Below, piece by piece: positions 27,890 through 36,247 of a stretch of 64,000 nt of DNA; the first letter of the stretch is position 1, and the number at the start of each line of letters is the position of its first letter. The DNA is taken from positions 62,001 through 126,000 of the forward strand of contig JALFNK010000008.1 of NCBI GenBank assembly GCA_022782405.1. Direction: 5' to 3'. Source of the stretch: Alistipes sp. Lineage in GTDB: Bacteria > Bacteroidota > Bacteroidia > Bacteroidales > Rikenellaceae. Under the pieces are notes generated by a model. It was not told the origin of the DNA and searched no databases. It worked only from the letters and a program-made list of their open reading frames with translations. The position numbers and the translations under genes were made by a program.

Positions 27890-28957
27890 ATGGACAACAC
27901 CGCGACACAAGCACTCGAACTGCTCCAACGCCTCATCGCGACCCCTTCGCTCTCGCGCGACGAGGCGCGCACGGGCGACCTGCTCGAAGGATACCTCGCC
28001 GCACGCGGCGCACGGCCCGAGCGGCTTCACAACAACGTCTGGGCCCGCAGCGAAGGGTTCGACCCGGCGCGGCCCACGCTGCTGCTCAACTCGCACCACG
28101 ACACGGTGCGGCCGGCCGCCTCGTGGACACGCGACCCCTGGACACCGACCTTCGAGGAGGGGCGCCTCTACGGACTGGGCAGCAACGACGCCGGGGCCTC
28201 GGTCGTGGCCCTCACGGAGACCTTCCTCGCGCTGCGCGACAAGGCGCTGCCCTTCAACCTGCTGCTGGCCCTCTCGGCCGAGGAGGAGTGCATGGGCGAA
28301 CACGGCATGCGGGCGCTGATTCCGGCCCTCGGGACAGTCGATATGGCCCTCGTGGGCGAACCCACGGGAATGCAGGCCGCAGCGGGCGAGAGGGGGCTGG
28401 TCGTGCTGGACGGCACGGCCCGCGGCAAGAGCGGCCACGCGGCCCGCGGCGAGGGAATCAACGCCCTCTACATCGCGCTGGAGGATATCGAGCGGCTGCG
28501 CTCGTTCCGTTTCGAGCGGGAATCGGCGCTGCTGGGGCCCGTCGGAATCGCCGTAACACAGATCGAGGCGGGCACGCAGCACAACGTCGTACCGGACAGC
28601 TGCCGTTTCGTGGTCGATGTCCGCACGACGGACGCCTACACGAACGAGGAGACCGTCGCCCTGCTCCGCGCGGCCGTACGCTCCGAGCTGACACCCCGCT
28701 CGACGCGCATCCGCGCCGTGGCACTCGACGCCGAACACCCGCTCATGCGCGCCGCACGCGCCACCGGGCGCACGTCGTTCGTGTCGCCCACCACCTCGGA
28801 CCGTACGCTCATGCCCTTCCCGGCCCTCAAGATGGGGCCCGGCGACTCGGCACGCTCGCATACGGCCGACGAATACATCCTCCCGGAGGAGATTGCCGAC
28901 GGCATCGCCGTCTACCGCAGATTCATCGAAAATTTGGCACTGGAATATGAGCACTAA
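27890..28957 (+). CDS. argE: M20-family deacylase of the arginine pathway (N-succinylcitrulline/ornithine desuccinylase-like)
   Basis: A zinc-dependent hydrolase of 355 residues. Metal-binding motifs appear in order: LLLNSHHDTVRP (H, D), LYGLGSNDAGASVVAL (D), LALSAEEECMGEHG (catalytic and ligand glutamates), and a late histidine in DSARSHTADEYI. The dimerisation domain lies between, around KSGHAARGEGINAL. In the succinyl route the acyl group is removed after carbamoylation, so succinylcitrulline is the likely substrate (inference from argF'). It overlaps argH by 11 bases. Confidence 0.9.
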   Translation: MDNTATQALELLQRLIATPSLSRDEARTGDLLEGYLAARGARPERLHNNVWARSEGFDPARPTLLLNSHHDTVRPAASWTRDPWTPTFEEGRLYGLGSNDAGASVVALTETFLALRDKALPFNLLLALSAEEECMGEHGMRALIPALGTVDMALVGEPTGMQAAAGERGLVVLDGTARGKSGHAARGEGINALYIALEDIERLRSFRFERESALLGPVGIAVTQIEAGTQHNVVPDSCRFVVDVRTTDAYTNEETVALLRAAVRSELTPRSTRIRAVALDAEHPLMRAARATGRTSFVSPTTSDRTLMPFPALKMGPGDSARSHTADEYILPEEIADGIAVYRRFIENLALEYEH

Positions 28958-30245
28958 ACTTTGGGACAAGGGCTTCGAGCCCGACCGCATGATCGAGGAG
29001 TACACCGTCGGGCAGGACCGCGAACTGGACCTGCAGCTGGCGCGCTACGATGTCGAAGGGTCGCTGGCCCACATCGCCATGCTCGAGCAGATCGGGCTGC
29101 TGACCCGCGAGGAGCTTGAGACCCTCACCGACGGACTGCAGCAGATCGCCGCACAGATCGAAGCCGGGAATTTCGCAATCGAGCCCGACATCGAGGACGT
29201 GCACTCCGAGGTCGAGCTGCTGCTCACGCGCCGGCTGGGCGACGTGGGCAAGAAGATCCACTCGGGCCGTTCGCGCAACGACCAGGTGCTGGTCGATCTG
29301 AAACTCTTCCTGCGCGACGAGCTGCGGCAGATCGCCGGCGCCGTGCGCCAGCTCTTCGACCGCCTGCAGGAGCAGAGCGAACGCTACCGCGAGGTGCTGA
29401 TGCCGGGGTACACCCACCTGCAGATCGCCATGCCCTCGTCGTTCGGGCTCTGGTTCGGGGCCTATGCCGAAACGCTCGTGGACGACATGCGGATGCTCGC
29501 CGCGGCGTGGCACATCGCCAACCAGAATCCCCTGGGCTCGGCCGCCGGGTACGGCTCCTCGTTTCCGCTCGACCGCACGATGACCACACGCCTGATGGGC
29601 TTCGAGACGCTGCACTACAACGTCGTGGCGGCCCAGATGAGCCGCGGCAAGAGCGAACGCGCCGCAGCGGCAGCCATCGCCGCCGTGGCCGCGACCGTCG
29701 GACGCATGGCCATGGACCTCTGCCTGTTCATGAGCCAGAATTTCGGTTTCGTCTCGCTGCCCGACGAGCTGACCACCGGATCGAGCATCATGCCTCACAA
29801 GAAGAACCCCGACGTCTTCGAGATCATGCGCGGACGCTGCAACCGCCTGCAGGCGCTGCCCAACGAGATCGCCCTGCTGACAACGAACCTCCCGGTGGGC
29901 TACCACCGCGACCTGCAGCTGATGAAGGACATCCTCTTCCCGGCCATCGAAGAGATCAAGCGCACGCTCCGCATGGGCGACTTCATGCTGGCCCACCTGA
30001 AGGTGAATGAGCATATCCTCGACGACCGGAAGTACGACTACCTGTTCACCGTCGAGGACGTGAACCGCCTCGTACTGCAGGGCGTGCCCTTCCGCGAAGC
30101 CTACCGGCAGGTCGGCATGGCCGTACAACGCGGCGAATACCGCCCCACGCGCGAAGTGCACCACACCCACGAGGGTAGCATCGGCAACCTCTGCACCGCC
30201 GAGATCCGCCGCAAGATGGAGCGCGTGATGGAAGAGTTCGAGTAA
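28947..30245 (+). CDS. argH: Argininosuccinate lyase
   Basis: Cleaves argininosuccinate to arginine and fumarate. It has 432 residues from the ATG at 28947 (MSTKLWDKGFEPDRMIEEY); the frame upstream lies inside the deacylase gene. The fumarase/lyase signature TTGSSIMPHKKNPDVFE is present with its catalytic serine, together with HSGRSRNDQVLVDLKLF and GYTHLQIAMP. It is the last gene of the cluster; a new promoter for the DUF4139 gene follows directly. Confidence 0.97.
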   Translation: MSTKLWDKGFEPDRMIEEYTVGQDRELDLQLARYDVEGSLAHIAMLEQIGLLTREELETLTDGLQQIAAQIEAGNFAIEPDIEDVHSEVELLLTRRLGDVGKKIHSGRSRNDQVLVDLKLFLRDELRQIAGAVRQLFDRLQEQSERYREVLMPGYTHLQIAMPSSFGLWFGAYAETLVDDMRMLAAAWHIANQNPLGSAAGYGSSFPLDRTMTTRLMGFETLHYNVVAAQMSRGKSERAAAAAIAAVAATVGRMAMDLCLFMSQNFGFVSLPDELTTGSSIMPHKKNPDVFEIMRGRCNRLQALPNEIALLTTNLPVGYHRDLQLMKDILFPAIEEIKRTLRMGDFMLAHLKVNEHILDDRKYDYLFTVEDVNRLVLQGVPFREAYRQVGMAVQRGEYRPTREVHHTHEGSIGNLCTAEIRRKMERVMEEFE

Positions 30246-30251
30246 TCTCCC

Positions 30252-30309
30252 GCTTGTCGGTTCGGTTATTTTTCCTAACTTTACGGGAAACCAACCTCAA
30301 CCGACAAGC
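30252..30309. repeat. 11-base perfect inverted repeat framing the DUF4139 promoter
   Basis: Left arm 30252-30262 (gcttgtcggtt), right arm 30299-30309 (aaccgacaagc). The left arm covers the -33 element and the right arm ends one base before the start codon at 30311. The arms are 36 bases apart, too far for a simple hairpin in the expected transcript, so a protein-binding site is as likely as RNA structure. Confidence 0.6.
30254..30283 (+). promoter_or_regulatory. Predicted promoter of the DUF4139 gene
   Basis: -7 box TAACTTTA (30276-30283, one mismatch to TAnnTTTG) and TTG at 30254-30256, 19 bases apart. The transcript would begin near 30289. Confidence 0.5.
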
Positions 30310-30310
30310 C

Positions 30311-32167
30311 ATGAGTAAAAAATGTCTCTTTCTGTTGCTGGGGCTCTACATTGCAACGGCAGTTCCCGTATTGGGACAAACCAAAGTGAAAACCGCCGTC
30401 GAGAAGGTTACCCTTTTCATCGATGGAGCGCAGGTTACACGCTCCCGGCAGGTCAATATCCCGGCCGGACGCTCGGTTATCGTCTTCACGGGACTCTCAT
30501 CCTATCTCGATGACAGGAGCATGCAGATAGCCGCCCGGGGGAATTTCACCATCACAGCCGTCAACCGGCGCTTCAACTACACGGACAGTCTCGAACGCTC
30601 CAACCGGCAGAAAACGCTGGAAAAAAGGCTCGACGAGGTCCTACAGCAGCAAAAACAGCAGAAAGCCCTCCTCGAGGTGATCAACGCCGAAAACGAAATG
30701 CTGAAGGCAAACTGCTCGATCAGCAACCGCAACGTGGCAACACCGCTGGCAGCCATCAAGGAGCTCAACGAATACTACACCTCCCGGATGCAGGAGATCA
30801 AGCGCAGGACCATCCGAACGGAAGAGTTGATCGATACCCTGAACATGCGCGAAAAGCAGTATTTCGCCGAACTGGCACAACTGAACAGCAGGCAGAAGGC
30901 TCCGATGAGCGAAGTGGAGGTGCGTATCGATGCCCCGGCGGCTTGCAAGGGGGCCTTCACGCTGACCTACTACGTCCAGAACGCCGGATGGTATCCCTCG
31001 TATGACATTCGCTCCGACGGATTGTCGAAACCCGTCGAGATCGCCTACAAGGCCAATGTGTTCCAGAATACCGGCGAGGAGTGGCCCGACGTCGCCCTGA
31101 CGCTCTCGTCATCGAACCCCACGACAGGCTCGATCGCTCCGGAGCTGCAAACGTGGTGGCTCGACTTCGGGACAACCTCGCCGTTATACGACCTCACGCC
31201 GACCAACAACACCGTGACGGGGACCGTCTACGGCAAAAACTACAGACCGCTTTCCGACGTCATCGTCAAGGTTGCCGGCACCACCATCGGGACCAGCACC
31301 GATGCCCGAGGCCGCTTCTCGATCACCGTGCCCGACGACGCCAAAGATCTGCAGTTCGATTTTGCCGGATATCAGACCCAGACCAAGGCCATCGGCGACT
31401 CACCCCTGCATGTCCACATGGAAGAGGAGGAGTCGGATCTGCCGGAACTTTTCATCGCCTCCGCCAAGTATACGACTACGGTCGCGTTCACGGGATTCGA
31501 TGAAACAACGGATGAGGCTGAAACCAGCAAGGCCCCGCAGGTTGAACGAACACAAACCCTGCTGGGATACGAGTTCGCGATCAGCCAACCCTATACGATT
31601 GCCTCCGACGGAAAGGTCCTGACCGTCGAGATCGGACGGTTCGACCTCCCAGCCAGGTACACATACCACGCAACGCCGAAGATCGACAAGGATGCCTTCC
31701 TCGTGGCCGAAACCACCGACTGGGAGAAGCTCAACCTGATGGAGGGAGAGGCTAACATCTACTTCGAGAACACGTTCGTCGGAAAGAGCATCCTCTCACC
31801 CCGGGAGACGGGCGATACGCTCCGCTTTTCGATGGGGCGCGATCGCGGCATACGGATCGAACGCACCCGGGAGAACGACTACTCGAAACAGCGGACCCTC
31901 GGGTCGAACCGGACCCAGACCGTAGGATGGAAATTTACCCTCCGCAACACCCGCACGGAACCGGTGGAGCTGGTCCTCACGGACCAGCTGCCCATATCGC
32001 GCAATAACTCGATCACCATCACCGAAGAGAAACTGGACGGCGGAACGATCGACCCCAACAGCGGGATCGTTACCTGGCATCTGGATCTGAAACCCGGCGC
32101 ACAACGCGACCTGAGACTGCGCTACGCCGTGAAATACCCCAAAAACCAGGAGCTACATATCGAATGA
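30311..32167 (+). CDS. DUF4139-family exported protein with a carboxypeptidase-regulatory-like insert
   Basis: A 618-residue protein with a signal peptide (residues 1-23). The N-terminal part (VEKVTLFIDGAQVTRSRQV) matches the DUF4140 start of this family. A coiled coil of about 100 residues follows (EKRLDEVLQQQKQQ onward), then the DUF4139 part (YPSYDIRSDGLSKPVEIAYK through TVGWKFTLRNTRTEPVELVL). Within it, VTGTVYGKNYRPLSDVIVKV with TDARGRFSITVPD looks like a carboxypeptidase-regulatory (CarboxypepD_reg) beta-sandwich inserted into DUF4139. The family includes the poorly understood mucoidy inhibitor MuiA; no enzymatic function is known. Start at the ATG at 30311. Confidence 0.85.
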   Translation: MSKKCLFLLLGLYIATAVPVLGQTKVKTAVEKVTLFIDGAQVTRSRQVNIPAGRSVIVFTGLSSYLDDRSMQIAARGNFTITAVNRRFNYTDSLERSNRQKTLEKRLDEVLQQQKQQKALLEVINAENEMLKANCSISNRNVATPLAAIKELNEYYTSRMQEIKRRTIRTEELIDTLNMREKQYFAELAQLNSRQKAPMSEVEVRIDAPAACKGAFTLTYYVQNAGWYPSYDIRSDGLSKPVEIAYKANVFQNTGEEWPDVALTLSSSNPTTGSIAPELQTWWLDFGTTSPLYDLTPTNNTVTGTVYGKNYRPLSDVIVKVAGTTIGTSTDARGRFSITVPDDAKDLQFDFAGYQTQTKAIGDSPLHVHMEEEESDLPELFIASAKYTTTVAFTGFDETTDEAETSKAPQVERTQTLLGYEFAISQPYTIASDGKVLTVEIGRFDLPARYTYHATPKIDKDAFLVAETTDWEKLNLMEGEANIYFENTFVGKSILSPRETGDTLRFSMGRDRGIRIERTRENDYSKQRTLGSNRTQTVGWKFTLRNTRTEPVELVLTDQLPISRNNSITITEEKLDGGTIDPNSGIVTWHLDLKPGAQRDLRLRYAVKYPKNQELHIE

Positions 32168-32180
32168 CGCCACAAGAGAC

Positions 32181-32213
32181 AAAAAGGGCGGAAGCATTGC
32201 TTCCGCCCTTTTT
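32181..32213. terminator. Bidirectional terminator between the DUF4139 gene and efp
   Basis: A perfect 15-base-pair stem (aaaaagggcggaagc / gcttccgcccttttt) with a 3-base loop. It has T-runs when read from either side and serves both convergent genes. Confidence 0.9.
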
Positions 32214-32231
32214 CTGTCCGGTCAATCCGGC

Positions 32232-32798
32232 CTACTTGATGCGCTCGTAGTACTCGCGCGTGCGCGTATCGACGCGGATCTTGTCGCCCGTGTTGATGAA
32301 CAGCGGCACGCGGATCGTGGCGCCCGTATTGACCGTTGCAGGCTTGAGCGAGTTGGTCGAAGCCGTATCGCCCTTCACGCCCGGCTCCGTGTAGGTTACC
32401 TCCATATCGACGATCGGCGGCAGCTCGGCCGAGAGAACCTGCTCCTTCTCGGTATGGAACATCACCTCGACGATCTGGCCGTCAGCCATCAGGTCGTAGT
32501 TGTTGATCAGGTTCTTGTCGATGTTGATCTCCTCGAAGGTCTCCGTGTGCATGAAGTGCATGCCCAGATCATCCTCGTAGGTGAACTGGTAGGGACGGCG
32601 CTCGACGCGCACCGGCTCGATCTTCACACCAGCTGCGAAGGTATTGTCCAGCACGCGGCCGTTCTCGAGGTTCTTGAGTTTCGTACGCACGAAAGCGGGG
32701 CCCTTGCCCGGCTTCACATGCTGGAAATCGACAATCTGGAAGGTCTTGCCGTCCAGTTCGATGCACATGCCGATCTTGATGTCTGCGGTAGTTGCCAT
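32232..32798 (-). CDS. efp: Elongation factor P
   Basis: EF-P relieves ribosomes stalled at polyproline. The 188 residues form three beta domains. The tip loop [15 protein letters not shown] carries the lysine (K32) at the position modified in other bacteria; no modification enzyme gene lies nearby. The C-terminal signature [27 protein letters not shown] is intact across residues 156-184. Monocistronic and convergent with the DUF4139 gene. Confidence 0.97.
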   Translation of the reverse strand: MATTADIKIGMCIELDGKTFQIVDFQHVKPGKGPAFVRTKLKNLENGRVLDNTFAAGVKIEPVRVERRPYQFTYEDDLGMHFMHTETFEEINIDKNLINNYDLMADGQIVEVMFHTEKEQVLSAELPPIVDMEVTYTEPGVKGDTASTNSLKPATVNTGATIRVPLFINTGDKIRVDTRTREYYERIK

Positions 32799-32903
32799 AA
32801 CGTATAGTTTTTGATATTGAAAATTCGCGGGTGCGAAGTTAGCAAAAAAATCCCAATAATCCTATTCTCCGGCGGATGCATTTTTTCCGCTCCCCGCGGA
32901 GAA

Positions 32904-33512
32904 TCAGAGCTCTATGGCCTTGCATACGAGACCCATCTGGCGGATCCGCTCCAGCGTGCGCGGCAGGGCGTAGCGCATGTTGCGGAAGGCCTTCTCGCTG
33001 TCGTGGAAGACGACGATCGCACCCGGCGCAAGATATTTCGTAACGTTGCGCAGACAGGTGCGCGGCGAGAGCTTGCGGTTGTAGTCGCGCGAGATGATGT
33101 CCCACATGACCAGCTTGTAGCGCTGTCCCAGAAAACGGGCCTGCGCCGGGGTGATCCGCGCATACGGCGGACGGAATAGCTCGCTGTGGATCAAGTCATT
33201 GGCAAAGTCCACATCCTCCGTATAACGTTCCAGACTCATCCCCCATCCCTTCTGGTGCGAATAGGTGTGGTTGCCGACCTTGTGGCCGGCATCGAGAATC
33301 CGCTGGTAGAGGTCCGGGTACATCTCGACGTTCTTGCCCAAGACGAAGAAGGTAGCTTTGGCATCATACTTGTCCAACGTCGCCAGGATCCACTCCGTAA
33401 TACCCGGCGTAGGCCCGTCGTCGAAGGTGAGGAAAACCCCGTCCGTGTCGTCGATCTCCCAGATCAGATCCGGCATCAAGCGCCGGACTATTTTCGGTGG
33501 TTTGAGCCGCAT
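32904..33512 (-). CDS. Polysaccharide deacetylase (NodB homology domain)
   Basis: A 202-residue carbohydrate esterase family 4 type protein. VFLTFDDGPTPGIT gives the catalytic aspartate and a metal-binding aspartate; GHKVGNHTYSHQKGW gives the two histidine ligands; FRPPYARITPAQA is motif 3. I start at the ATG at 33512 (MRLKPPKIVRRLMPDLIWE). No signal peptide is seen, unlike many peptidoglycan or chitin deacetylases, so the protein may act in the cytoplasm or be exported another way. The substrate is unknown. A -7 box lies only 7 bases upstream of the ATG, so the mRNA may be leaderless. Confidence 0.88.
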   Translation of the reverse strand: MRLKPPKIVRRLMPDLIWEIDDTDGVFLTFDDGPTPGITEWILATLDKYDAKATFFVLGKNVEMYPDLYQRILDAGHKVGNHTYSHQKGWGMSLERYTEDVDFANDLIHSELFRPPYARITPAQARFLGQRYKLVMWDIISRDYNRKLSPRTCLRNVTKYLAPGAIVVFHDSEKAFRNMRYALPRTLERIRQMGLVCKAIEL

Positions 33513-33519
33513 GACGAAG

Positions 33520-33527
33520 CAAAAATA
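33520..33527 (-). promoter_or_regulatory. Candidate -7 box immediately upstream of the deacetylase start
   Basis: TATTTTTG on the minus strand ends 7 bases before the ATG at 33512, placing the expected transcript start at or next to the start codon. No clear -33 element is seen. Confidence 0.4.
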
Positions 33528-33560
33528 AGGAAAATCCGTGCCATTGCGAAAAAATATCCC

Positions 33561-33568
33561 TATATTTG
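33561..33568 (+). promoter_or_regulatory. Candidate -7 box for the DUF4837 gene
   Basis: TATATTTG fits the consensus and lies about 100 bases before the ATG at 33670. A TTG at 33544-33546 is closer (14 bases) than usual. Confidence 0.45.
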
Positions 33569-33669
33569 TAAACAGCTTCCGTCCCGGAGCCTTCCCGGAG
33601 CGCCTTTCAGGCTTCAGGAGAGAGGCTTCCCGTCCGCAGCTCCGGGACGAGCCAAAACAAGCGAAAAAG

Positions 33670-34680
33670 ATGATGAAACGAATGTTCCGGATCGTCGCCG
33701 CGATATCCATTGTCGCCGCGATGGGCGGCTGCAAGGCCGTCAATACCCTGACCGACACCAAGAAAAGCTCGCAGGGAAAACCTTATGAACTCATAATCGC
33801 ATGTTCGCAGCAGGAGTGGACGGGTCCCGTGGGCGATTCGTTGCGCGCCGTACTGGCGGCCCCGGTTCCGTACCTCAACCAGACCGAGCCGCTTTTCGAC
33901 CTGCTGCGCGTGCAGGAACGCGGTCTGACGGGACTCGTGGCCGAACACCGCAACATTCTGAAGATCGAGGTAGACCCCTCGATCGAGAAAGCCGCAGCCG
34001 GCGTGGAGTATGACGTTACGGCCCGGCCGCAGATCATCGTAACGATGATGGCCCCCTCGGACAGCGCCCTGACCCGCTACATATCGGAGAACCGCAAGAG
34101 CATCGTGGAGGTCCTCGAGCAGGCCGAACGCGACCGCTCGATCCAAACCAACAGCGAATTCTACAATACGGGCATCGACGCGGCCGTACGCAAAACCTTC
34201 GGCGTCGGCATGAAGGTCCCCAAAGGCTACACGCTGGCCAAACAGGAGGCGGACTTCATCTGGGCCCGCTACGAATATCCCACCGCCAGCCAGGGCTTCT
34301 TCGTCTACTCCTACCCCTACGAAGGACCCGAAGCGCTCAAGCCCGAGGCACTGATCGCCGCCCGCAACCGCTTTGCGGCACGCATCCCGGGGCCCTCCGA
34401 CGGTTCGTACATGACCACCTCCGACGCATTTCCCCCGGCCTTCCGGATGTTCCGCCTCGAAGGTCGTCTGTGGTGCGAACTGCGCGGTTTCTGGGACGTG
34501 GCGGGCGATTTCATGGGCGGCCCGTTCGTCAGCTACACGACCGTGGATACGAAAACTAACCGCGTCTTCACGCTCGACGGGTATGTCTATTCGCCCAAGC
34601 TCCACAAGCGCAACTTCGTGCGCGGCGTAGAGCATCTGCTCTATACGGTACATTTCCCCGACAGCGAAAAGGCCGAATAA
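33670..34680 (+). CDS. DUF4837-family lipoprotein
   Basis: A 336-residue protein starting MMKRMFRIVAAISIVAAM with a lipobox (MGGC) near residue 20, so it is likely anchored to a membrane by lipid. The rest (PYELIIACSQQEWTGPVGDS, then TVDTKTNRVFTLDGYVYSP) matches the Bacteroidetes DUF4837 family as I recognise it. Function unknown. The gene stands alone between the divergent deacetylase and cls, and I start it at the first of two adjacent ATGs. Confidence 0.85.
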   Translation: MMKRMFRIVAAISIVAAMGGCKAVNTLTDTKKSSQGKPYELIIACSQQEWTGPVGDSLRAVLAAPVPYLNQTEPLFDLLRVQERGLTGLVAEHRNILKIEVDPSIEKAAAGVEYDVTARPQIIVTMMAPSDSALTRYISENRKSIVEVLEQAERDRSIQTNSEFYNTGIDAAVRKTFGVGMKVPKGYTLAKQEADFIWARYEYPTASQGFFVYSYPYEGPEALKPEALIAARNRFAARIPGPSDGSYMTTSDAFPPAFRMFRLEGRLWCELRGFWDVAGDFMGGPFVSYTTVDTKTNRVFTLDGYVYSPKLHKRNFVRGVEHLLYTVHFPDSEKAE

Positions 34681-34799
34681 CCGCACAGGATCCGGCGGAA
34701 CGGCAAAGGAAGGGTCCGCAAAGGTCGGCCCGGCTTCATCGAGAATCGGACCGAAAGGATGAAGCGGCCTGACCGGACGAGAAGAAACCCGCAGATGCG

Positions 34800-36215
34800 A
34801 TGCAGCAGATTCTGACATATACGTTCCTGGTGCTCTACACGATCACGATTCTCGGAATCGTGGTGGTCATCATCACCGACAACCGGAATCCGCTGAAAAC
34901 CCTGCCGTGGATCATCGTGCTGCTGCTGGCGCCCGTCGTGGGACTGGTCTTCTACTTCTTCTTCGGGCAGAACCTCTCGAAAAAACGCATCATCTCCCGA
35001 CGCACGCGCAAACGCATCACCCTGCAGCTCGAGGAGACCGAGCATGTCGGATGTCCCGAGCTTCCGGGACGCCACCGTCCCCTCGTGCAGCTGCTGCAAA
35101 GCACCTGTCATTCCGTGCCGCTCTACGGCAGCGCCATCACGCCCTATACCGACGGATGCTCGAAGATGGAGGCGCTGCTCGGCGAGATTGCCCAAGCCCG
35201 CCATCACATCCACCTTCAATACTACATCTTCAGCGACGACGAGACGGGGCAGCGCCTGCGCGACGCCCTCGTGGCCAGGGCCCGCGAAGGAATCCGCGTG
35301 CGGATTCTCTATGACGACGTGGGATGCAGCCGCGTAAAGAAGGAGTTCTTCCGCAGCATGCGCCGCGAAGGCATCGAGGTCCATGCCTTCCTGCATGTCA
35401 AATTCCCGCGCTTCACAAGCAAGGTCAACTACCGCAACCACCGTAAAATCGCCGTCATCGACGGCCGCGTGGGCTTTCTCGGCGGCATGAACATCGCCGA
35501 CCGCTATGTCCGCGGCACGGGATGGGGCTCGTGGCGCGACACCCACTTCCGCATCGAGGGAAGCGGTGTCGCAGGGCTGCAGATCTCCTTTCTGAGCGAC
35601 TGGTCGGCCACGACCAAACAGCATGTCGCCGGAAGCGAATATTTCCCGACGGCGCGGTGCTTTACGGAAAACATCCTGCAGATCGTCGCCGGAGGGCCCT
35701 TCGGCAAGTGGCGCACGCTGCTGCAGGCCGAGAGCTACGCCATCATGAGAGCCCGGCAGCGGATCTGGATCCAGACCCCCTATTACCTCCCGTCGGACGT
35801 GCTGAACAACGCCCTGCAGACGGCGGCCCTGGCCGGGATAGACGTCCGTCTGATGCTCCCCGCACGTTCGGACTCGCGGCTCATAGACCTTGCGTCGCAC
35901 TCCTACCTCGACGACATGATGCGCGCCGGCGTGAAGATACTCTTCTACAGGCCGGGATTCCTCCACTCGAAGCTGCTCATCGTGGACGACATGCTGACCG
36001 TGATCGGATCGGCGAACATGGATTTCCGCAGCTTCGAGCACAACTTCGAGATCAACGCCTTCTGCTACGACGCCGCCTTCACGGCCCGCATGGCCGGAAT
36101 CTTTGCAGACGACGCCGCGCAGTGCCATGCCGTAACCCCCGGAGAATGGTTCCGCCGCCCGCGCTCCCGCCGCTGGGCCGAATCCTTCCTGCGGGTCTTC
36201 TCGCCGCTGATGTAA
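34800..36215 (+). CDS. cls: Cardiolipin synthase (phospholipase D type)
   Basis: Condenses phosphatidylglycerol to cardiolipin at the inner membrane. It has 471 residues with two N-terminal membrane helices (QILTYTFLVLYTITILGIVV and a second ending FYFFFG). The two HKD motifs are NYRNHRKIAVIDGRVGFLGG and FLHSKLLIVDDMLTVIGSAN, each with H-x-K-x4-D. Length and layout are those of ClsA-type enzymes. A 32-base gap leads to the C25-like lipoprotein gene with no evident promoter, so the two are probably cotranscribed. Confidence 0.95.
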   Translation: MQQILTYTFLVLYTITILGIVVVIITDNRNPLKTLPWIIVLLLAPVVGLVFYFFFGQNLSKKRIISRRTRKRITLQLEETEHVGCPELPGRHRPLVQLLQSTCHSVPLYGSAITPYTDGCSKMEALLGEIAQARHHIHLQYYIFSDDETGQRLRDALVARAREGIRVRILYDDVGCSRVKKEFFRSMRREGIEVHAFLHVKFPRFTSKVNYRNHRKIAVIDGRVGFLGGMNIADRYVRGTGWGSWRDTHFRIEGSGVAGLQISFLSDWSATTKQHVAGSEYFPTARCFTENILQIVAGGPFGKWRTLLQAESYAIMRARQRIWIQTPYYLPSDVLNNALQTAALAGIDVRLMLPARSDSRLIDLASHSYLDDMMRAGVKILFYRPGFLHSKLLIVDDMLTVIGSANMDFRSFEHNFEINAFCYDAAFTARMAGIFADDAAQCHAVTPGEWFRRPRSRRWAESFLRVFSPLM

Positions 36216-36247
36216 CCTTGCCAAAACTTCGAAAACCCGATACGAAT

